DNA from: Citrobacter amalonaticus
Lineage (GTDB): Bacteria > Pseudomonadota > Gammaproteobacteria > Enterobacterales > Enterobacteriaceae
NCBI RefSeq assembly: GCF_018323885.1
Contig: NZ_AP024587.1
Location: forward strand, 1 to 64,000
Length of the DNA: 64,000 bases
Direction: 5' to 3'
A program made the translations under genes and the position numbers. The notes beneath the pieces are model-generated. The model saw only the letters and a program-made list of their open reading frames with translations, was not told where the DNA came from and made no database searches. Positions 36,234 to 49,210 of the stretch are shown here, piece by piece (positions within the stretch are counted from its first letter, which is position 1; each line of letters starts with the position of its first letter).

Positions 36234-36778
36234 GTACATTAGAGTCTAAGCACTTTTGTGCGTTTGTATGCATTGAGGTAAAATTCATCTCCTTCGTTTC
36301 TGGCGGGTTTGTTGGGGGGGTGTTGCCTGTTTCACCCGGTTCCTGTCAGAAACGCGCTCCGGCCGTCTGAGCTGTGCGCGTAATGAAGCATTATTGTAAA
36401 TAGTTTGAGGTCATGTCCGCTTTAAACTCACGGGACTGAGCGGACGATCCAGCTGAGCTTAAGGTCCGTTGAGAGCGATCTGCGGACATTGCTCACAGCA
36501 TTCTGTGTTAATTCTCGTGAAAGCGGGTCATCAGTTTGAGGGGGCAGATGGCAATCCAGAGCGAACCTGAGCCCCTACAACAAATAAAAGAATAAAGTGC
36601 TGAAAATTTTGGTTTTATAATGCATTGTTTTCATGTCAATGGATTATAGGATTGGATTAGTTTTCATTAAAATATTTTTGACACACTTTGAAGTAATCTT
36701 GTAAATTTAATGTTCAATATTCAATAAGTACATGTTGCTTCTGTATCAAACCATCAAAAATGTGATCGGAGGAGCTGT
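36234..36778. other. AT-rich upstream region of the PIN-like gene
   Basis: No gene is visible. Base composition changes from about 50% GC to clearly AT-rich near 36580, which marks the border of the imported low-GC segment. The promoter of the next gene should lie at 36600-36760. Confidence 0.5.
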
Positions 36779-38821
36779 ATGAGTAATCTCAAGAAAGGAA
36801 TTATGGAAGATCAACGTTTATTGGCATCTGCAGCTCTTTTTCGTCAATTACATGAAAATAAGAAAGATATCTACGATGTTCTAGCTCAGTTTCTATGCTC
36901 AACTATAGTTATACATCAGCTATGGGAGTTCGACGTTACTAAGTGCTCTCAGAGGCTAAACTCTGATTATGGGTTTGATATACCTGAAGCTGTGGTGAAG
37001 TCATGTCTGAAAAACAGGCTAAAAAAAAGAGGCTTATTAGATTTTAATAATAGTAAATATTACGTAACTGAGAAGTTTGAGAGAAATAACACTCTAAAAG
37101 CAAGTTATGAACAAGTAAAGGAGGAGCAAGATTATATAAAAGACTTGCTCATTCAATTTGTCAAGTCCTTCAGTAAAGAAGAACTTAACCAAGAGGAAAT
37201 TGACGAACTCTTATCAGATTTTTATTCATATTTTATTCATGACAGAAAACAGAGTGAGAACTCCGTAGCTATCAGTCAGTTTATCATTCAAAACTCAGAA
37301 AATCCTCAATTTACCGATAAGTTAAACAAGGTTGAAGAGGGGTTAATTCTTTACGGTGGAATTTGTTATAGCTCAGATTTAGTGAACATTGAACCATGGC
37401 GGAATGATTTTCAAATAGTACTAGATACAGAGTTGCTATTTGATGCAGTAGGGCTAAATGGTGAGATTCATTACCGTATGTTTGAAGAGTTCCTGTCCTT
37501 AGTCAAAGGGTTACGAGATCGCTCAGGATATAAATCAAAAATAGAATTAAAATATTTTGAAGAAACGAAGAGCGAAGTTGAAAGCTACTTTTATGCAGCG
37601 GAAAATATTTTTGAGCGTAATCAACATCCAGATCCATCCAAAACAGGAATGATCAATCTACTACAGACTTGCTCTACAAAATCAGAAATCACAATAAGGA
37701 AAATAGAGTTTTTTGAAAAGCTTGAGAAAATGAAAATTTCTCTTGATACAGGTACTGATTATTACGACAAGCCAGAATATAATATAGAGAGCACCTCTAC
37801 GCTTGAAGAACTAAAAAAAGAGTTTCCAGATTATGAGTTGGATAAAATTGCTGATGCTTTAAAAGTTTTCACAAAAATAAATTACAAGCGAAAAGGTAGA
37901 AGTAATCTAAAGTTAGAGCAAAGTGGAGCTCTTCTCATCACGGGAAAAAATATAACCAAATCCTTATCGCATTATTTTTCTATCCAAGGGGAAAGAAAAA
38001 TACCATTCGCTGTCACTTTAGACTATATAACCGAGCGATTATGGTTTAAGTCCCATAAAGGGTTTGCTAATGGAGTAAAGCTACCTACAACTTTTGATGT
38101 AGTAGCTAGAGCACAGGTTATTCTTTCTACTCAGGTCGCAGCAAAAGTAGCAGATGTATACAAAGATATGAAAAACGCTGTCGCGAGTGGCACAATGTCG
38201 AAAGAGACTGCTGCCAACTTGGTTATGGAGTTAAGAAGCAAAAGTTTACAGCCTGAGGAATTTGTACCTGATCAGGTTGAGGATATCATGAGTTTTATGG
38301 ATGGAGATGTAATAGAAAACGCACTTAGGACAAAATCTTTACTCGAAATTCAAGCTGAAAAAGGTATCAAAAGTGAAAAGCAAGTTGAGGCTCTTCGGAA
38401 GAAACTTGAAGAAGTAAATGCAGACAAGAATGATCTTGTCATCAAATCGAATCAAGAAAAAGCTGCAACTAAAGCAGAAGCTCAGGCCTTAGTTAGGAAG
38501 ATAATAATTCAGGCGCGAATCCGTGAGGGCGTAAATTTAAAGAGAAATGCCAAGTTAAAATATAAATTGATTCGTTCTATTTATTTCATGTTATTAGTGG
38601 CCATACCCATTTCATTTATTGCGTATTATCATGTCCCGTCGGACACTGTGGTTAGTGTGGCGTCATTATTATCTGGTGTTATTCCTTTGGTTTTCGTTGC
38701 CGCCGTGTTTAAGCCGGTGCAGAAATTCACTTCACGGATAGTTATAACTGGGTTCAAAAGAAAGATTAAAAGGAGAAATGGCAATCATCCTGTTGATAAT
38801 CTACTTCTCCCAATTGGTTGA
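36779..38821 (+). CDS. large orphan protein: winged-helix-like N-terminus, PIN-like domain, coiled coil, two membrane helices
   Basis: I do not recognise a named family for this 680-aa protein. Residues about 45-100 look like a winged helix. A PIN-like or related nuclease-type segment starts near residue 210 (FQIVLDTELLFDAVGLNG...), with further acidic residues in KYFEETKSEVESYF. A long coiled coil spans about 525-595, and two membrane helices lie at about 604-644. ATG 36779 is preceded by GGAGGAG. The gene is much more AT-rich than its surroundings, stands alone, and is followed by a truncated KAP NTPase. A membrane-tethered nuclease-like protein in a plasmid accessory island could be a phage-defence effector, but this is inference. 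Confidence 0.7.
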   Translation: MSNLKKGIMEDQRLLASAALFRQLHENKKDIYDVLAQFLCSTIVIHQLWEFDVTKCSQRLNSDYGFDIPEAVVKSCLKNRLKKRGLLDFNNSKYYVTEKFERNNTLKASYEQVKEEQDYIKDLLIQFVKSFSKEELNQEEIDELLSDFYSYFIHDRKQSENSVAISQFIIQNSENPQFTDKLNKVEEGLILYGGICYSSDLVNIEPWRNDFQIVLDTELLFDAVGLNGEIHYRMFEEFLSLVKGLRDRSGYKSKIELKYFEETKSEVESYFYAAENIFERNQHPDPSKTGMINLLQTCSTKSEITIRKIEFFEKLEKMKISLDTGTDYYDKPEYNIESTSTLEELKKEFPDYELDKIADALKVFTKINYKRKGRSNLKLEQSGALLITGKNITKSLSHYFSIQGERKIPFAVTLDYITERLWFKSHKGFANGVKLPTTFDVVARAQVILSTQVAAKVADVYKDMKNAVASGTMSKETAANLVMELRSKSLQPEEFVPDQVEDIMSFMDGDVIENALRTKSLLEIQAEKGIKSEKQVEALRKKLEEVNADKNDLVIKSNQEKAATKAEAQALVRKIIIQARIREGVNLKRNAKLKYKLIRSIYFMLLVAIPISFIAYYHVPSDTVVSVASLLSGVIPLVFVAAVFKPVQKFTSRIVITGFKRKIKRRNGNHPVDNLLLPIG

Positions 38822-38841
38822 TTTACTGATATTATATTGCT

Positions 38842-38862
38842 AAGGGAGGGTGGATCTCCCTT
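38842..38862 (+). terminator. probable terminator of the 680-aa gene
   Basis: AAGGGAG and CTCCCTT pair 21 bases after the stop, followed by TCAATTAACTTTT. The stem is short. From here to 39078 there is no gene. Confidence 0.5.
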
Positions 38863-39078
38863 TCAATTAACTTTTAAAATTAGATTTTCACATTATGCAT
38901 CATCTTGTTCCCTGTTTATTTATGCTAAGTAGTACCCATAACTTGATATCGGTGACAACAATAACAAACTTCCGCTTCTGGCACAGAGCGGACATTTATT
39001 ACCTCGACGCACTCCGGTTTTGAAGGAAGCCATACCCTCAGGTGAATGAGCGTAGCCAGTTACCGTAAGAGTGAAAGC

Positions 39079-40050
39079 TCAGATGGTATCTTTATTAAGT
39101 AAGATGGCTTCGTCAACCTCGCTTATCATACCCGTAAGGTTGGCTTCCTGCCTGGCCTTTATATCTTCAAACCGTTCCATGAGTCCTGTGATACCAAAAA
39201 CAGTACAGATCACATCCAGGTCAAGCCGCAGATAATCGCCCTGATTACTGCTGCTGACTGCCGTGCGCAGATTAAGCAACATTTTCAGAAAATCACGGTC
39301 AGACTGGTCTACTCCTGAGATCCACTGCGCGACGGTTTGCTCGCCTGTTATGTCACGCCATGCGTACAGGAATGTTGCTAGATACGGTACATCAGGCATT
39401 TTTTTCCTGATATTTTTTTCCTGCAACCGCTCATTCAGAGCATTGCTGAAAAGGTTAATTTCATCCTGGGTGAAAACAGCGTTGCCCTGACCGGAATTAG
39501 CCCGAATATTGCGCAGAAAGACCGTCGCCCAGACAAATGCGCGGGTACGACGGAAACAACGGGTTAAGAATTGAATTGCCTGGCTGCGCTGCTGATCAAG
39601 CATCTGCAAAGCCAGCTGGCTGACCATGCCATCTATACCAGTTTTCTCCTGGCGAAAGAATATGTCCCGTTTTCTGTACCATGGCAGGACTTGATCGCTG
39701 CAGCTAAAGAAGAATTTCAGAAAATTGCGCTTTACGCTGGCTTCTGCTCCGGCCGTCACGGAAGGGGAAAGGCGAGTCAGAATGTGTTCAAACCAGGTCC
39801 GGGATGAGACGCCGTTACTGGTCACACTGTCCAGAAGACGCCTTTTCAGGCCGGGATAATCACTCGCGGCAAGCTCTATAATGGCACTGATATCTTCATC
39901 AGACATGACGTTCTGGGGTGAAGAATATGAAAAATAATAGCGCCAGTACTCACTGCTACACAGCCTGTGTTTCTGACGGTAGTGTTCAGTTTCCGGCAGG
40001 GTGATATTTTCAAACAGCCGGAGATGATCAGGCTCAAACCCGGATACACC
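39079..40050 (-). pseudogene. C-terminal fragment of a KAP-type P-loop NTPase
   Basis: About 320 residues remain, from GFEPDHLRLFENITLPETEHY to the stop at 39079. The segment SSEYWRYYFSYSSPQNVMSD resembles the middle of KAP-family NTPases (the family of F-plasmid PifA and QatA), in which a FRYYF-type motif follows the ATPase core. The Walker motifs are missing because the 5' part has been replaced by an IS91-type sequence, with which the frame is fused near 40050. The fragment is probably silent. The family call is tentative. Confidence 0.5.
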
Positions 40051-40577
40051 GGGTAACCGCTCCGCGCCAGATTTTCTCCACGGCATGCTTTTTAAAGAAG
40101 ATATCGCGCCAGACGCCGTGTTTAATATCCAGCCCACCGCGTGTGACGGACAGATGAATGTGCGGGTGCGGGTTGAGCTGGCGACCGTACGTATGCAGGG
40201 CGCAGAAGATACCGACCTCAACACCCTGTTTGCGTACCCACCGGAGTATGGCGCGGGTGGCAGCCCGGAACAGGGCGTTGAGGAGTGTCCAGTTGTTGTT
40301 GAAGAAGGGCCACAGCAGATGGGGCATGGTGAAAGTAATGTGCTGCCAGTCGCGGTCGGGGAGGATATGGCTCTGTTGCGTCACCCACTGTTCCGTGGCT
40401 TTGAAGCCGCAGGCGCTGCATGCTTTGGACTTGCAGCTCTGACAAAAAAAACGGGAGTGGGAGCAGTCAGGAGATGAGCAGCAGTAGCGGCGCACGCCCA
40501 TCGCCGTGGTGCCGCAGGCGAGCATGCGCTCGATGCAGAGTTGTGTCCAGGGCGTGACGCGGTCACCAAACCTGGTG
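40051..40577 (-). pseudogene. IS91-family transposase, N-terminal part
   Basis: The frame encodes the zinc-binding N-terminus of an IS91-type Y2 transposase (CCSSPDCSHSRFFCQSCKSKAC, ACGFKATEQWV) and the HUH motif in HPHIHLSVTRGGL. The C-terminal half, with the tyrosines, is missing, because the frame runs into the KAP fragment near 40050. An IS3 end abuts the 5' side near 40578. Confidence 0.82.
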
Positions 40578-40975
40578 AGGTGTAGTGGCACACTGAATTT
40601 GGCCACCTGAGTTGAGGTGTTATGCTCACCTCAAAATCTTACAGGTGAACCAATGAGCAAAGTATTTACTGCTGAATTTAAACTTGAAGCGGCAAAACTG
40701 GTCCTCGACCAGCGCTACACACATGGTCAGGCTGCTAAGGCGATGAACGTCAGTCTCTCAGCCATCAACCGCTGGGTAAAATCGTTACGTATGGAGCGCC
40801 AGGGGAAAATGCCTCCGGGGTTACCTTTGACTCCAGAGCAGACCGAACTCAGGGAAATGAGAACACGGATACAACGCCTTGAAATGGAAAACGAAATCCT
40901 AAAAAAGGCTACCGCGCTCTTGATGTCGGACTCTCTCAACAGTACTCGATAATCGACAGACTGAGGGCGCAGTAC
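40578..40975 (+). mobile_element. truncated IS3-family element with intact orfA
   Basis: The left end starts TGTAGTGGCACACTG. OrfA spans 40653-40952 (99 aa), with the helix-turn-helix [20 protein letters not shown] and a leucine zipper ([16 protein letters not shown]). OrfB is cut after a few codons (IIDRLRAQY) near 40975, where an IS91-type sequence starts. It is not autonomous. Confidence 0.78.
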
Positions 40976-41287
40976 CTCAGCCACGTGCCGGCGAAGCATT
41001 GTAAGATGGTGCGTGACTACGGTTTTTTGTCAAACCGGAAACGGGGCCAGCTGCTGCCAAAAGTCTATGAAGCCCTGCAGATGGAGGTGAGGAAAAAACC
41101 AGAGCAGCCGGGCTTCGCCGCGCTGATGAAGGCATTTCTGCGCACAGACCCGTACAAATGCATCCTGTGCGGTAACCGGCTGCGTTTTGTCAGCGCAGAA
41201 GCGGGCAGGCATGCTTCGGTGTTAGTGGCCGAAAGGCTGCATAACATCGACCGGAAACGATGGCTTCTGGGGCAGACTGCAGGATAA
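40976..41287 (+). pseudogene. IS91-family transposase, C-terminal part (copy A)
   Basis: About 100 codons encode KHCKMVRDYGFLSNRKRGQLL, TDPYKCILCGNRLRF and RLHNIDRKRWL, the usual C-terminus of IS91-type transposases. It faces opposite to the N-terminal part at 40051-40577, so they are not two halves of one gene. A related C-terminal piece lies inverted at 46408-46622. Confidence 0.8.
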
Positions 41288-41390
41288 GTGCGCCCGGAAA
41301 CGGGGGGGTTGAATAAAAAAGAAGCAAAATGAATGAAGACAGCCCAACCGGTCAGAACCGATGACAGAATATTGCTCGCCCGGTTGCTAT

Positions 41391-41441
41391 GTTCATGGTC
41401 AGGGAGTGATCGACAGGCGATTGAAATTCCTAACCATGAAC
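41391..41441. repeat. 51-bp imperfect palindrome, left copy
   Basis: GTTCATGGTCAGGGA at the left is matched in inverted form by TTCCTAACCATGAAC at the right. It borders a truncated IS5-family end. A 52-bp relative lies at 46253-46304, also at an IS5-family truncation point. Confidence 0.6.
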
Positions 41442-41532
41442 TTTTGCTTTGCCACGGAACGGTCTGCATTGTCGGGAAGATGCGTGCTCTGATCCTTCAA
41501 CTCAGCAAAAGTTCGATTTATTCAACAATGCC
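41442..41532 (-). mobile_element. IS5-family (IS903 group) left-end fragment, inverted
   Basis: On the minus strand it begins GGCATTGTTGAATAAATCG at 41532 and continues like the left end of the fragment at 46002, up to GCAAAGCAAAAGTTC. Only about 91 bp remain. Confidence 0.7.
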
Positions 41533-41596
41533 ATACAAAAGCTGTCCGGAGATGGCGGGTCAAGATCACATTTCAATACTTCAAAGAATTGACCGT

Positions 41597-41626
41597 TTGA
41601 CTTTTAATTCTTCATTAAGCGATATT
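41597..41626 (+). promoter_or_regulatory. candidate promoter of the bgl operon
   Basis: TTGACT at 41597-41602 and GATATT at 41621-41626 are 18 bases apart and lie directly upstream of the antitermination site. Confidence 0.45.
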
Positions 41627-41634
41627 TAAAAAAA

Positions 41635-41664
41635 GGCGTGTAACTACGATCCGTAGGCAAGACC
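41635..41664 (+). promoter_or_regulatory. ribonucleic antiterminator (RAT) for BglG-type protein
   Basis: The 30-nt segment (GGCGTGTAACTACGATCCGT and the following AGGCAAGACC) matches the bgl/lic RAT pattern and overlaps the first arm of the following terminator. The BglG-family protein at the end of the operon should bind it when beta-glucoside is present. Confidence 0.8.
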
Positions 41665-41716
41665 TGAAGCTTTCTCCGCAGAAATCAAACCGGAGGGAAG
41701 TTTCAGGTTTTTTTTT
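41662..41716 (+). terminator. conditional leader terminator of the bgl operon
   Basis: ACCTGAA (41662-41668) pairs with TTCAGGT (41702-41708), with an inner CTCCG/CGGAG stem, and is followed by nine T residues. RAT folding would prevent it from forming. Confidence 0.82.
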
Positions 41717-41740
41717 GCTCTGAAGGTAGGAAAAACTCAT

Positions 41741-45015
<3,275 letters not shown>

Positions 45016-45036
45016 CCTGCTCCCGAAGGAATATCC

Positions 45037-45873
45037 GTGATAACGATAAAAAAATCACTCAACAACAGTATGCTGTTAGTGGATAACGACCAACAAGAGA
45101 TGATTCTTTTTGGTAAAGGGATTGGCTTTAACGCCAAGCCGGGGACGAATATCGATTTAGCTCAGGTAGAGAAAATTTTTCTGCCGCTAAGCAATATCAA
45201 AGGCCGTCATTTTCTATCGCTTACGGACACTATTCCTTCGGAGTTTTTCGATATCAGCCATGAAATTCTGGTGCTCGCGCGCAGCATTTGTGGGGACAAA
45301 CTCAATTCGCTGTTACTTCTAACCCTTGCCGAACACCTTCATTTTGCCGTCGAACGCAGCCGTAAGAGCCAGACTATTCTGAATAAATTAAGTTGGGAAG
45401 TTAAACGCTATTATCCTCAAGAATACGGCATTGGCCAACACGCTCGCGCTAAGGTCAATGAGAGATTTAAGGTCGAACTCCCCGAAGATGAATCGGTGAA
45501 TATTGCCTTTCATCTTATCAGTGCTAGCAGCCAAGAGAGCGACAGTTCCGCCCATCAACAAGTTGAATTAGTTAACCGACTCGCCGCCATTGTTCACTAT
45601 AAATTGGGTAAGAATACCGATACCGAATCAGTTAATTACATACGCTTTATCAATCATTTAAGATATTTTTCAGAACGGGTACTGGCGGGTAAAATCGTGA
45701 TGAGCGAGACAGAAGATTTTTATCAGGAATTGATGCGCTACCGTCCAGATGCCATGAATGTCGCTTGGGGTATTCGCGATTACGTGCAGGACAAATATCA
45801 ACTGTCGTTACCGAAAGATGAACTAACATGGCTCAGTATTCATATTAGTCGCTTAATAGATAAGCAGTCCTGA
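45037..45873 (+). CDS. bglG: BglG/LicT-family transcription antiterminator
   Basis: This 278-aa protein has an N-terminal RNA-binding CAT domain (ITIKKSLNNSMLLVDNDQQE, GKGIGFNAKPG) and two PTS regulation domains, with histidines in LAEHLHFAVERS and IRFINHLRYFSERV. It would bind the RAT upstream of the operon and prevent early termination. It starts at GTG 45037 with GAAGGA upstream. It is last in the operon, whereas E. coli bglG is first. Confidence 0.92.
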   Translation: MITIKKSLNNSMLLVDNDQQEMILFGKGIGFNAKPGTNIDLAQVEKIFLPLSNIKGRHFLSLTDTIPSEFFDISHEILVLARSICGDKLNSLLLLTLAEHLHFAVERSRKSQTILNKLSWEVKRYYPQEYGIGQHARAKVNERFKVELPEDESVNIAFHLISASSQESDSSAHQQVELVNRLAAIVHYKLGKNTDTESVNYIRFINHLRYFSERVLAGKIVMSETEDFYQELMRYRPDAMNVAWGIRDYVQDKYQLSLPKDELTWLSIHISRLIDKQS

Positions 45874-45886
45874 ATCTAATAACAAC

Positions 45887-45913
45887 AATGTCTGATTTGT
45901 TCTATCAGACATT
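45887..45913 (+). terminator. bgl operon terminator
   Basis: AATGTCTGAT and ATCAGACATT form a perfect 10-bp stem with a 7-nt loop, followed by TTATATT, 14 bases after the bglG stop. Confidence 0.8.
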
Positions 45914-46001
45914 TTATATTGAGCACTGCGATCCTTTAAATTTTTCCGGTCGTGACGCCGATGTAGTGTTGTTGTACCCTTTTGGCTTTTGAATGCAGTT
46001 A

Positions 46002-46252
46002 GGCTTTGTTGAATAAATCGAACTTTTGCTGAGTTGAAGGATCAGAGCACGCATCTTCCCGACAACGCAGACCGTTCCGTGGCAAAGCAAAAGTTCAAAA
46101 TCACCAACTGGCCCACCTACAACAAAGCCCTCATCAACCGTGGCTCCATAACTTTCTGGCTGGACGATGAAGCGATTCAGGCCTGGTATGAGTCGGCAAC
46201 GCCTTCATCACGGGGAAGACCTCAGCGCTATTCTGATCTCGCCATCACCACC
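46002..46252 (+). mobile_element. IS5-family (IS903 group) left-end fragment
   Basis: It begins GGCTTTGTTGAATAAATCG and encodes the transposase start KFKITNWPTYNKALINRG, FWLDDEAIQAWYES and RPQRYSDLAITTV before breaking at a 52-bp palindrome. The same IS end lies inverted at 41442-41532, so the bgl operon is framed by two inverted IS5-family ends. Confidence 0.8.
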
Positions 46253-46304
46253 GTTCATGGTTAGGAGATTGAATCATCGTTTTAAACATTTCCTGACCAT
46301 GAAC
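46253..46304. repeat. 52-bp imperfect palindrome, right copy
   Basis: GTTCATGGTTAGGA at the left is matched by the inverted TTCCTGACCATGAAC at the right. It joins the IS5-family fragment to unrelated sequence. The interior differs from the copy at 41391-41441, but the arms are nearly identical. Confidence 0.6.
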
Positions 46305-46407
46305 ATCGTCTTCAGAAGCCAGGTTATAGCGGGTACTCATACCACTTATGGCCATAAAATGCGCTTTCAGGCGTATTATTAGCCTAGAATCCATATTTCA
46401 GGCGCAC

Positions 46408-46622
46408 TTATCCTGCTGCCTGTGCCAGAAGCCATCGTTTCCTGTCGATGTTATGCAGCCTTTCGGCCACTAACTCTGTGGCATGTCTGCCCGCCTCTGC
46501 GCCGGTAAAATGAAGCCGGTTACCGCACAGGATGCATTTGTACGGGTCTGTGCGCAGAAATTCCTTCATCAGCGCGGCGAAGCCCGGCTGCGCCGGTTTT
46601 TTCCGTGCCTTCATCTGGCTGC
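46408..46622 (-). pseudogene. IS91-family transposase, C-terminal part (copy B)
   Basis: The minus-strand frame encodes KKPAQPGFAALMKEFLRTDP, KCILCGNRLHF and ERLHNIDRKRWLLAQAAG, closely related to copy A at 40976-41287. The 5' side is cut at about 46622 by the IS21 end. Confidence 0.8.
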
Positions 46623-46712
46623 GTATTCTGGCGAAGATGAACGTTCGTTCCGGCTGAACGTGAACGCGTTATTTCCTAACGCGCCCTAACTTCTTCTTAT
46701 TACACTGACCGT

Positions 46713-47456
46713 TCACTTTCCGTCAACCTGTGCCAGTCGTTTTCTCATCGACTCGCCTTTCATTTCCAGCCGGTGGGAGTTATGCATCAGACGATCAAGG
46801 ATCGCGTCCGCCAGTGTGTTATCGCCAACGCAGCCATACTACTCATCTGTTGGCAACTGGCTTATCATCACCGTGGCGTTTTTGCCGTATCTGTCATCCA
46901 TCAGTTCCAGCAGATCGTTACGCTGCGCTGGCAGTAACGGCTCAAGGCCCCAGTCATCCAGGATAAGTAACTGCGTTTTTGACAGCTGAGTCAGCTGCTT
47001 TCGGTAACTACCGTCTGCGCGGCTGTGCGTCAGTTCAACCAGCAACCGGCTCAGTCGCCAGTACTGCACGCTGTAACCCTGCTGGCAGGCGTTGTTGCCC
47101 AGAGCGCAGCCTACATAGGTCTTGCCACAGCCGCACGGGCCGGTTATCAGCAGGTTCTGCCCCCTGACCACCCATTCGTTCTGGCTTAGCTGAGCGATCC
47201 GCGAACGCTCCAGGTTTCTCGCGGGCTGGTAGTCGATGTCGTGGACCGAGGCTTCAAGTCTCAGCCGTGCCTTTTGTAGCAGGCGCTTCTGTTTACGCTG
47301 CTCCCTTTCGAGAGATTCGCGCGTTACCAGCAACGCCAGTCTTTCCCTGAAGGAGAGATCTTCGTAAGTGCCGGGTTGCTCCATCTGTGAGGACAGCGCC
47401 GCCGCCATTCCCGTCAGTTTCATTTCTGTCAGCTGTTTCATCAGCGTGTGTGGCAT
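46713..47456 (-). pseudogene. istB: IS21 helper ATPase with amber mutation
   Basis: IstB is an AAA+ ATPase that helps the IS21 transposase select targets. Walker A is TGPCGCGKTYVG and Walker B is LLILDDWGLEPL. The frame stops at TAG (46839-46841) after MISQLPTDE; reading on gives YGCVGDNTLADAILDRLMHN and a proper end at 46713, so a single change (probably TGG to TAG) truncates the last 42 codons. I place the start at ATG 47456. Confidence 0.82.
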
Positions 47457-47472
47457 TATCGGGTTCCCTGTT

Positions 47473-48975
47473 TCAGTGGAAGTGGCGTGGACCACGGATG
47501 TTTTCATGTTCCTGAGGAAGCTCCTGGGACGGATGCAGATCTTTGTCCGCCGGAACCAGGTCGCGGTTATTCTTCAGGATCGACTTTATCTGCTTCAGCC
47601 GGCTTAACCCCTCTGCATTGGCCAGCCGGCAGCTGTTATTGACCCGCTCAGAAGGATATTCACGCGTCAGGCTCAGCAGTCCCAGACACAGGCGATAGGC
47701 CTGCTCCGGATGTGCTTTTTCTGCCAGACGCCCGCTGACCCACGTGAAGGTGTCGGAGCCCACACCGGCCGCCCAGCTTTTCAGCCGCTCTGGCGTCCAC
47801 TGTTGATGATGACGATGGCGCTCCGGCATGTGCTCTGCTGCGGTACTGTTGCCCGGATGAAGGCGACGCGGGTGACTGGCGATCATCTGTCCGTCAGACC
47901 AGACTTCAAGCAGGTTGTTGAAGGCATGAAGCTCTACCGTTTTACCGACGTGATAATCGATATTCACTTTCGCTTTTTTGATGTGCCTGTAGCGCCACGG
48001 CTGTACCGGTAACGGTCTGAGCGCGGGGCTGTCCAGCCTTTCGAAGGCTTCCCGACGGTTGCCAGGCAGTTTTTTGAAGGGCCGTTGGTTGAGCTCGGTT
48101 ACCAGCGTCCGGATACAGTGGTTCAGCTCGGCGAGCGAGAAGAAGACCTGGTGCCGTAGCCGGGCCAGGATCCAGCGCTCGACGATCTGAACGCCAACTT
48201 CCGCCTTCGGCTTGTCTCTGGGTTTTCTGGGCCGGGCAGGTATCACCACAACCTGATAATGCTCCGCCAACTGCTGGTAGGAGGGATTCAGTTCAGGATC
48301 GTAACGACAGGCTTTGCTAACCCCGCTTTTCAGGTTATCCGGAACCAGTATTTCGGGTACACCAACGAAGAACTCCAGCATCCTGACGTGGCTGAGAAGC
48401 CAGTCTGGTAGCGACTGCGTATAGGTAGCCTCCGCGAAGGTGTAGTTTGATGCGCCCAGTACCGCCACGAAGATCTGCGCCTGGCGGCATTCACCCGTCT
48501 CTGGTGAGATAACCGGCACCGTGGGTCCACAGTAGTCGATAAAGCATTTTTCACCGGCGAGATGCTGCTGGCACATGGAGCGTTTCTGTGACTGGCACCA
48601 GGCCTGGTAGCGGCAGCAGAACTGCGAGTAGCTGTACGCCCGGACGGGCATCCGCTGGCAGTATTCCTCCCACAGAAGGTGGCGGGTGACACCTTTCTTA
48701 CGCAGCTCCATATGGATTTCAGCCCAGTCAGGATCCTCCAGCGCACCAGGACGACTGTCAGACTCAGGATACAGCAGACTGGCAAGTCGGGGCTCTGACA
48801 TCCCCTCAGGGAGGGGCCAGGAGATCCCTGAGGCCTCAAGACGCTTGAGCATTTTCTGGATGGCGCCTGTGCTGACATCAGCGCACTGGCTTATCTGGCG
48901 GAAGGACAGGCCGACTTCAAAACGCAGCCTTAAAATTTCATGGATTTTACGCATTGCGATTCTCTTGTTTGGCAT
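47473..48975 (-). CDS. istA: IS21-family transposase
   Basis: This 500-aa transposase has an N-terminal helix-turn-helix (GLSFRQISQCADVSTGAIQKML) and a DDE domain with CFIDYCGPTVPV, PEILVPDNLKSGV and KPKAEVGVQIVERWIL, typical of IstA. It appears intact, but the partner ATPase is truncated. Confidence 0.92.
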   Translation of the reverse strand: MPNKRIAMRKIHEILRLRFEVGLSFRQISQCADVSTGAIQKMLKRLEASGISWPLPEGMSEPRLASLLYPESDSRPGALEDPDWAEIHMELRKKGVTRHLLWEEYCQRMPVRAYSYSQFCCRYQAWCQSQKRSMCQQHLAGEKCFIDYCGPTVPVISPETGECRQAQIFVAVLGASNYTFAEATYTQSLPDWLLSHVRMLEFFVGVPEILVPDNLKSGVSKACRYDPELNPSYQQLAEHYQVVVIPARPRKPRDKPKAEVGVQIVERWILARLRHQVFFSLAELNHCIRTLVTELNQRPFKKLPGNRREAFERLDSPALRPLPVQPWRYRHIKKAKVNIDYHVGKTVELHAFNNLLEVWSDGQMIASHPRRLHPGNSTAAEHMPERHRHHQQWTPERLKSWAAGVGSDTFTWVSGRLAEKAHPEQAYRLCLGLLSLTREYPSERVNNSCRLANAEGLSRLKQIKSILKNNRDLVPADKDLHPSQELPQEHENIRGPRHFH

Positions 48976-49210
48976 ATATCACTCCCTAGAATAAAAGGGA
49001 TAGATATAGCATCAAAAATCAATGCGTTAAGAATGGTTCTGGTGACGTGAACGGCAGTTCCGGTCGGGTGAACACCGATTCTGGCAAAATGAACAGTGAT
49101 TCTGGTCATGGTGCAAAATCGGGGTATTTTCCGCCGGAATACACGTTCACGTAAAACCAGAAACTGCGTTCACGTTCCGCCAGAATGGGGGTTCACGTTG
49201 GGCCAGAATA

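Larger units (their letters stand above)
46623..49210 (-). mobile_element. IS21-family element
   Basis: The ends share TTCTGGC in inverted orientation (46623 side and 49210 side), and several GTTCACGT/GAACGTGAAC-type subterminal repeats lie at 49030-49210 and 46636-46680, as is usual for IS21. It holds istA and a damaged istB. The left side lies in an IS91 fragment and the right side in an unrelated gene, so the original target is no longer paired. Confidence 0.8.
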
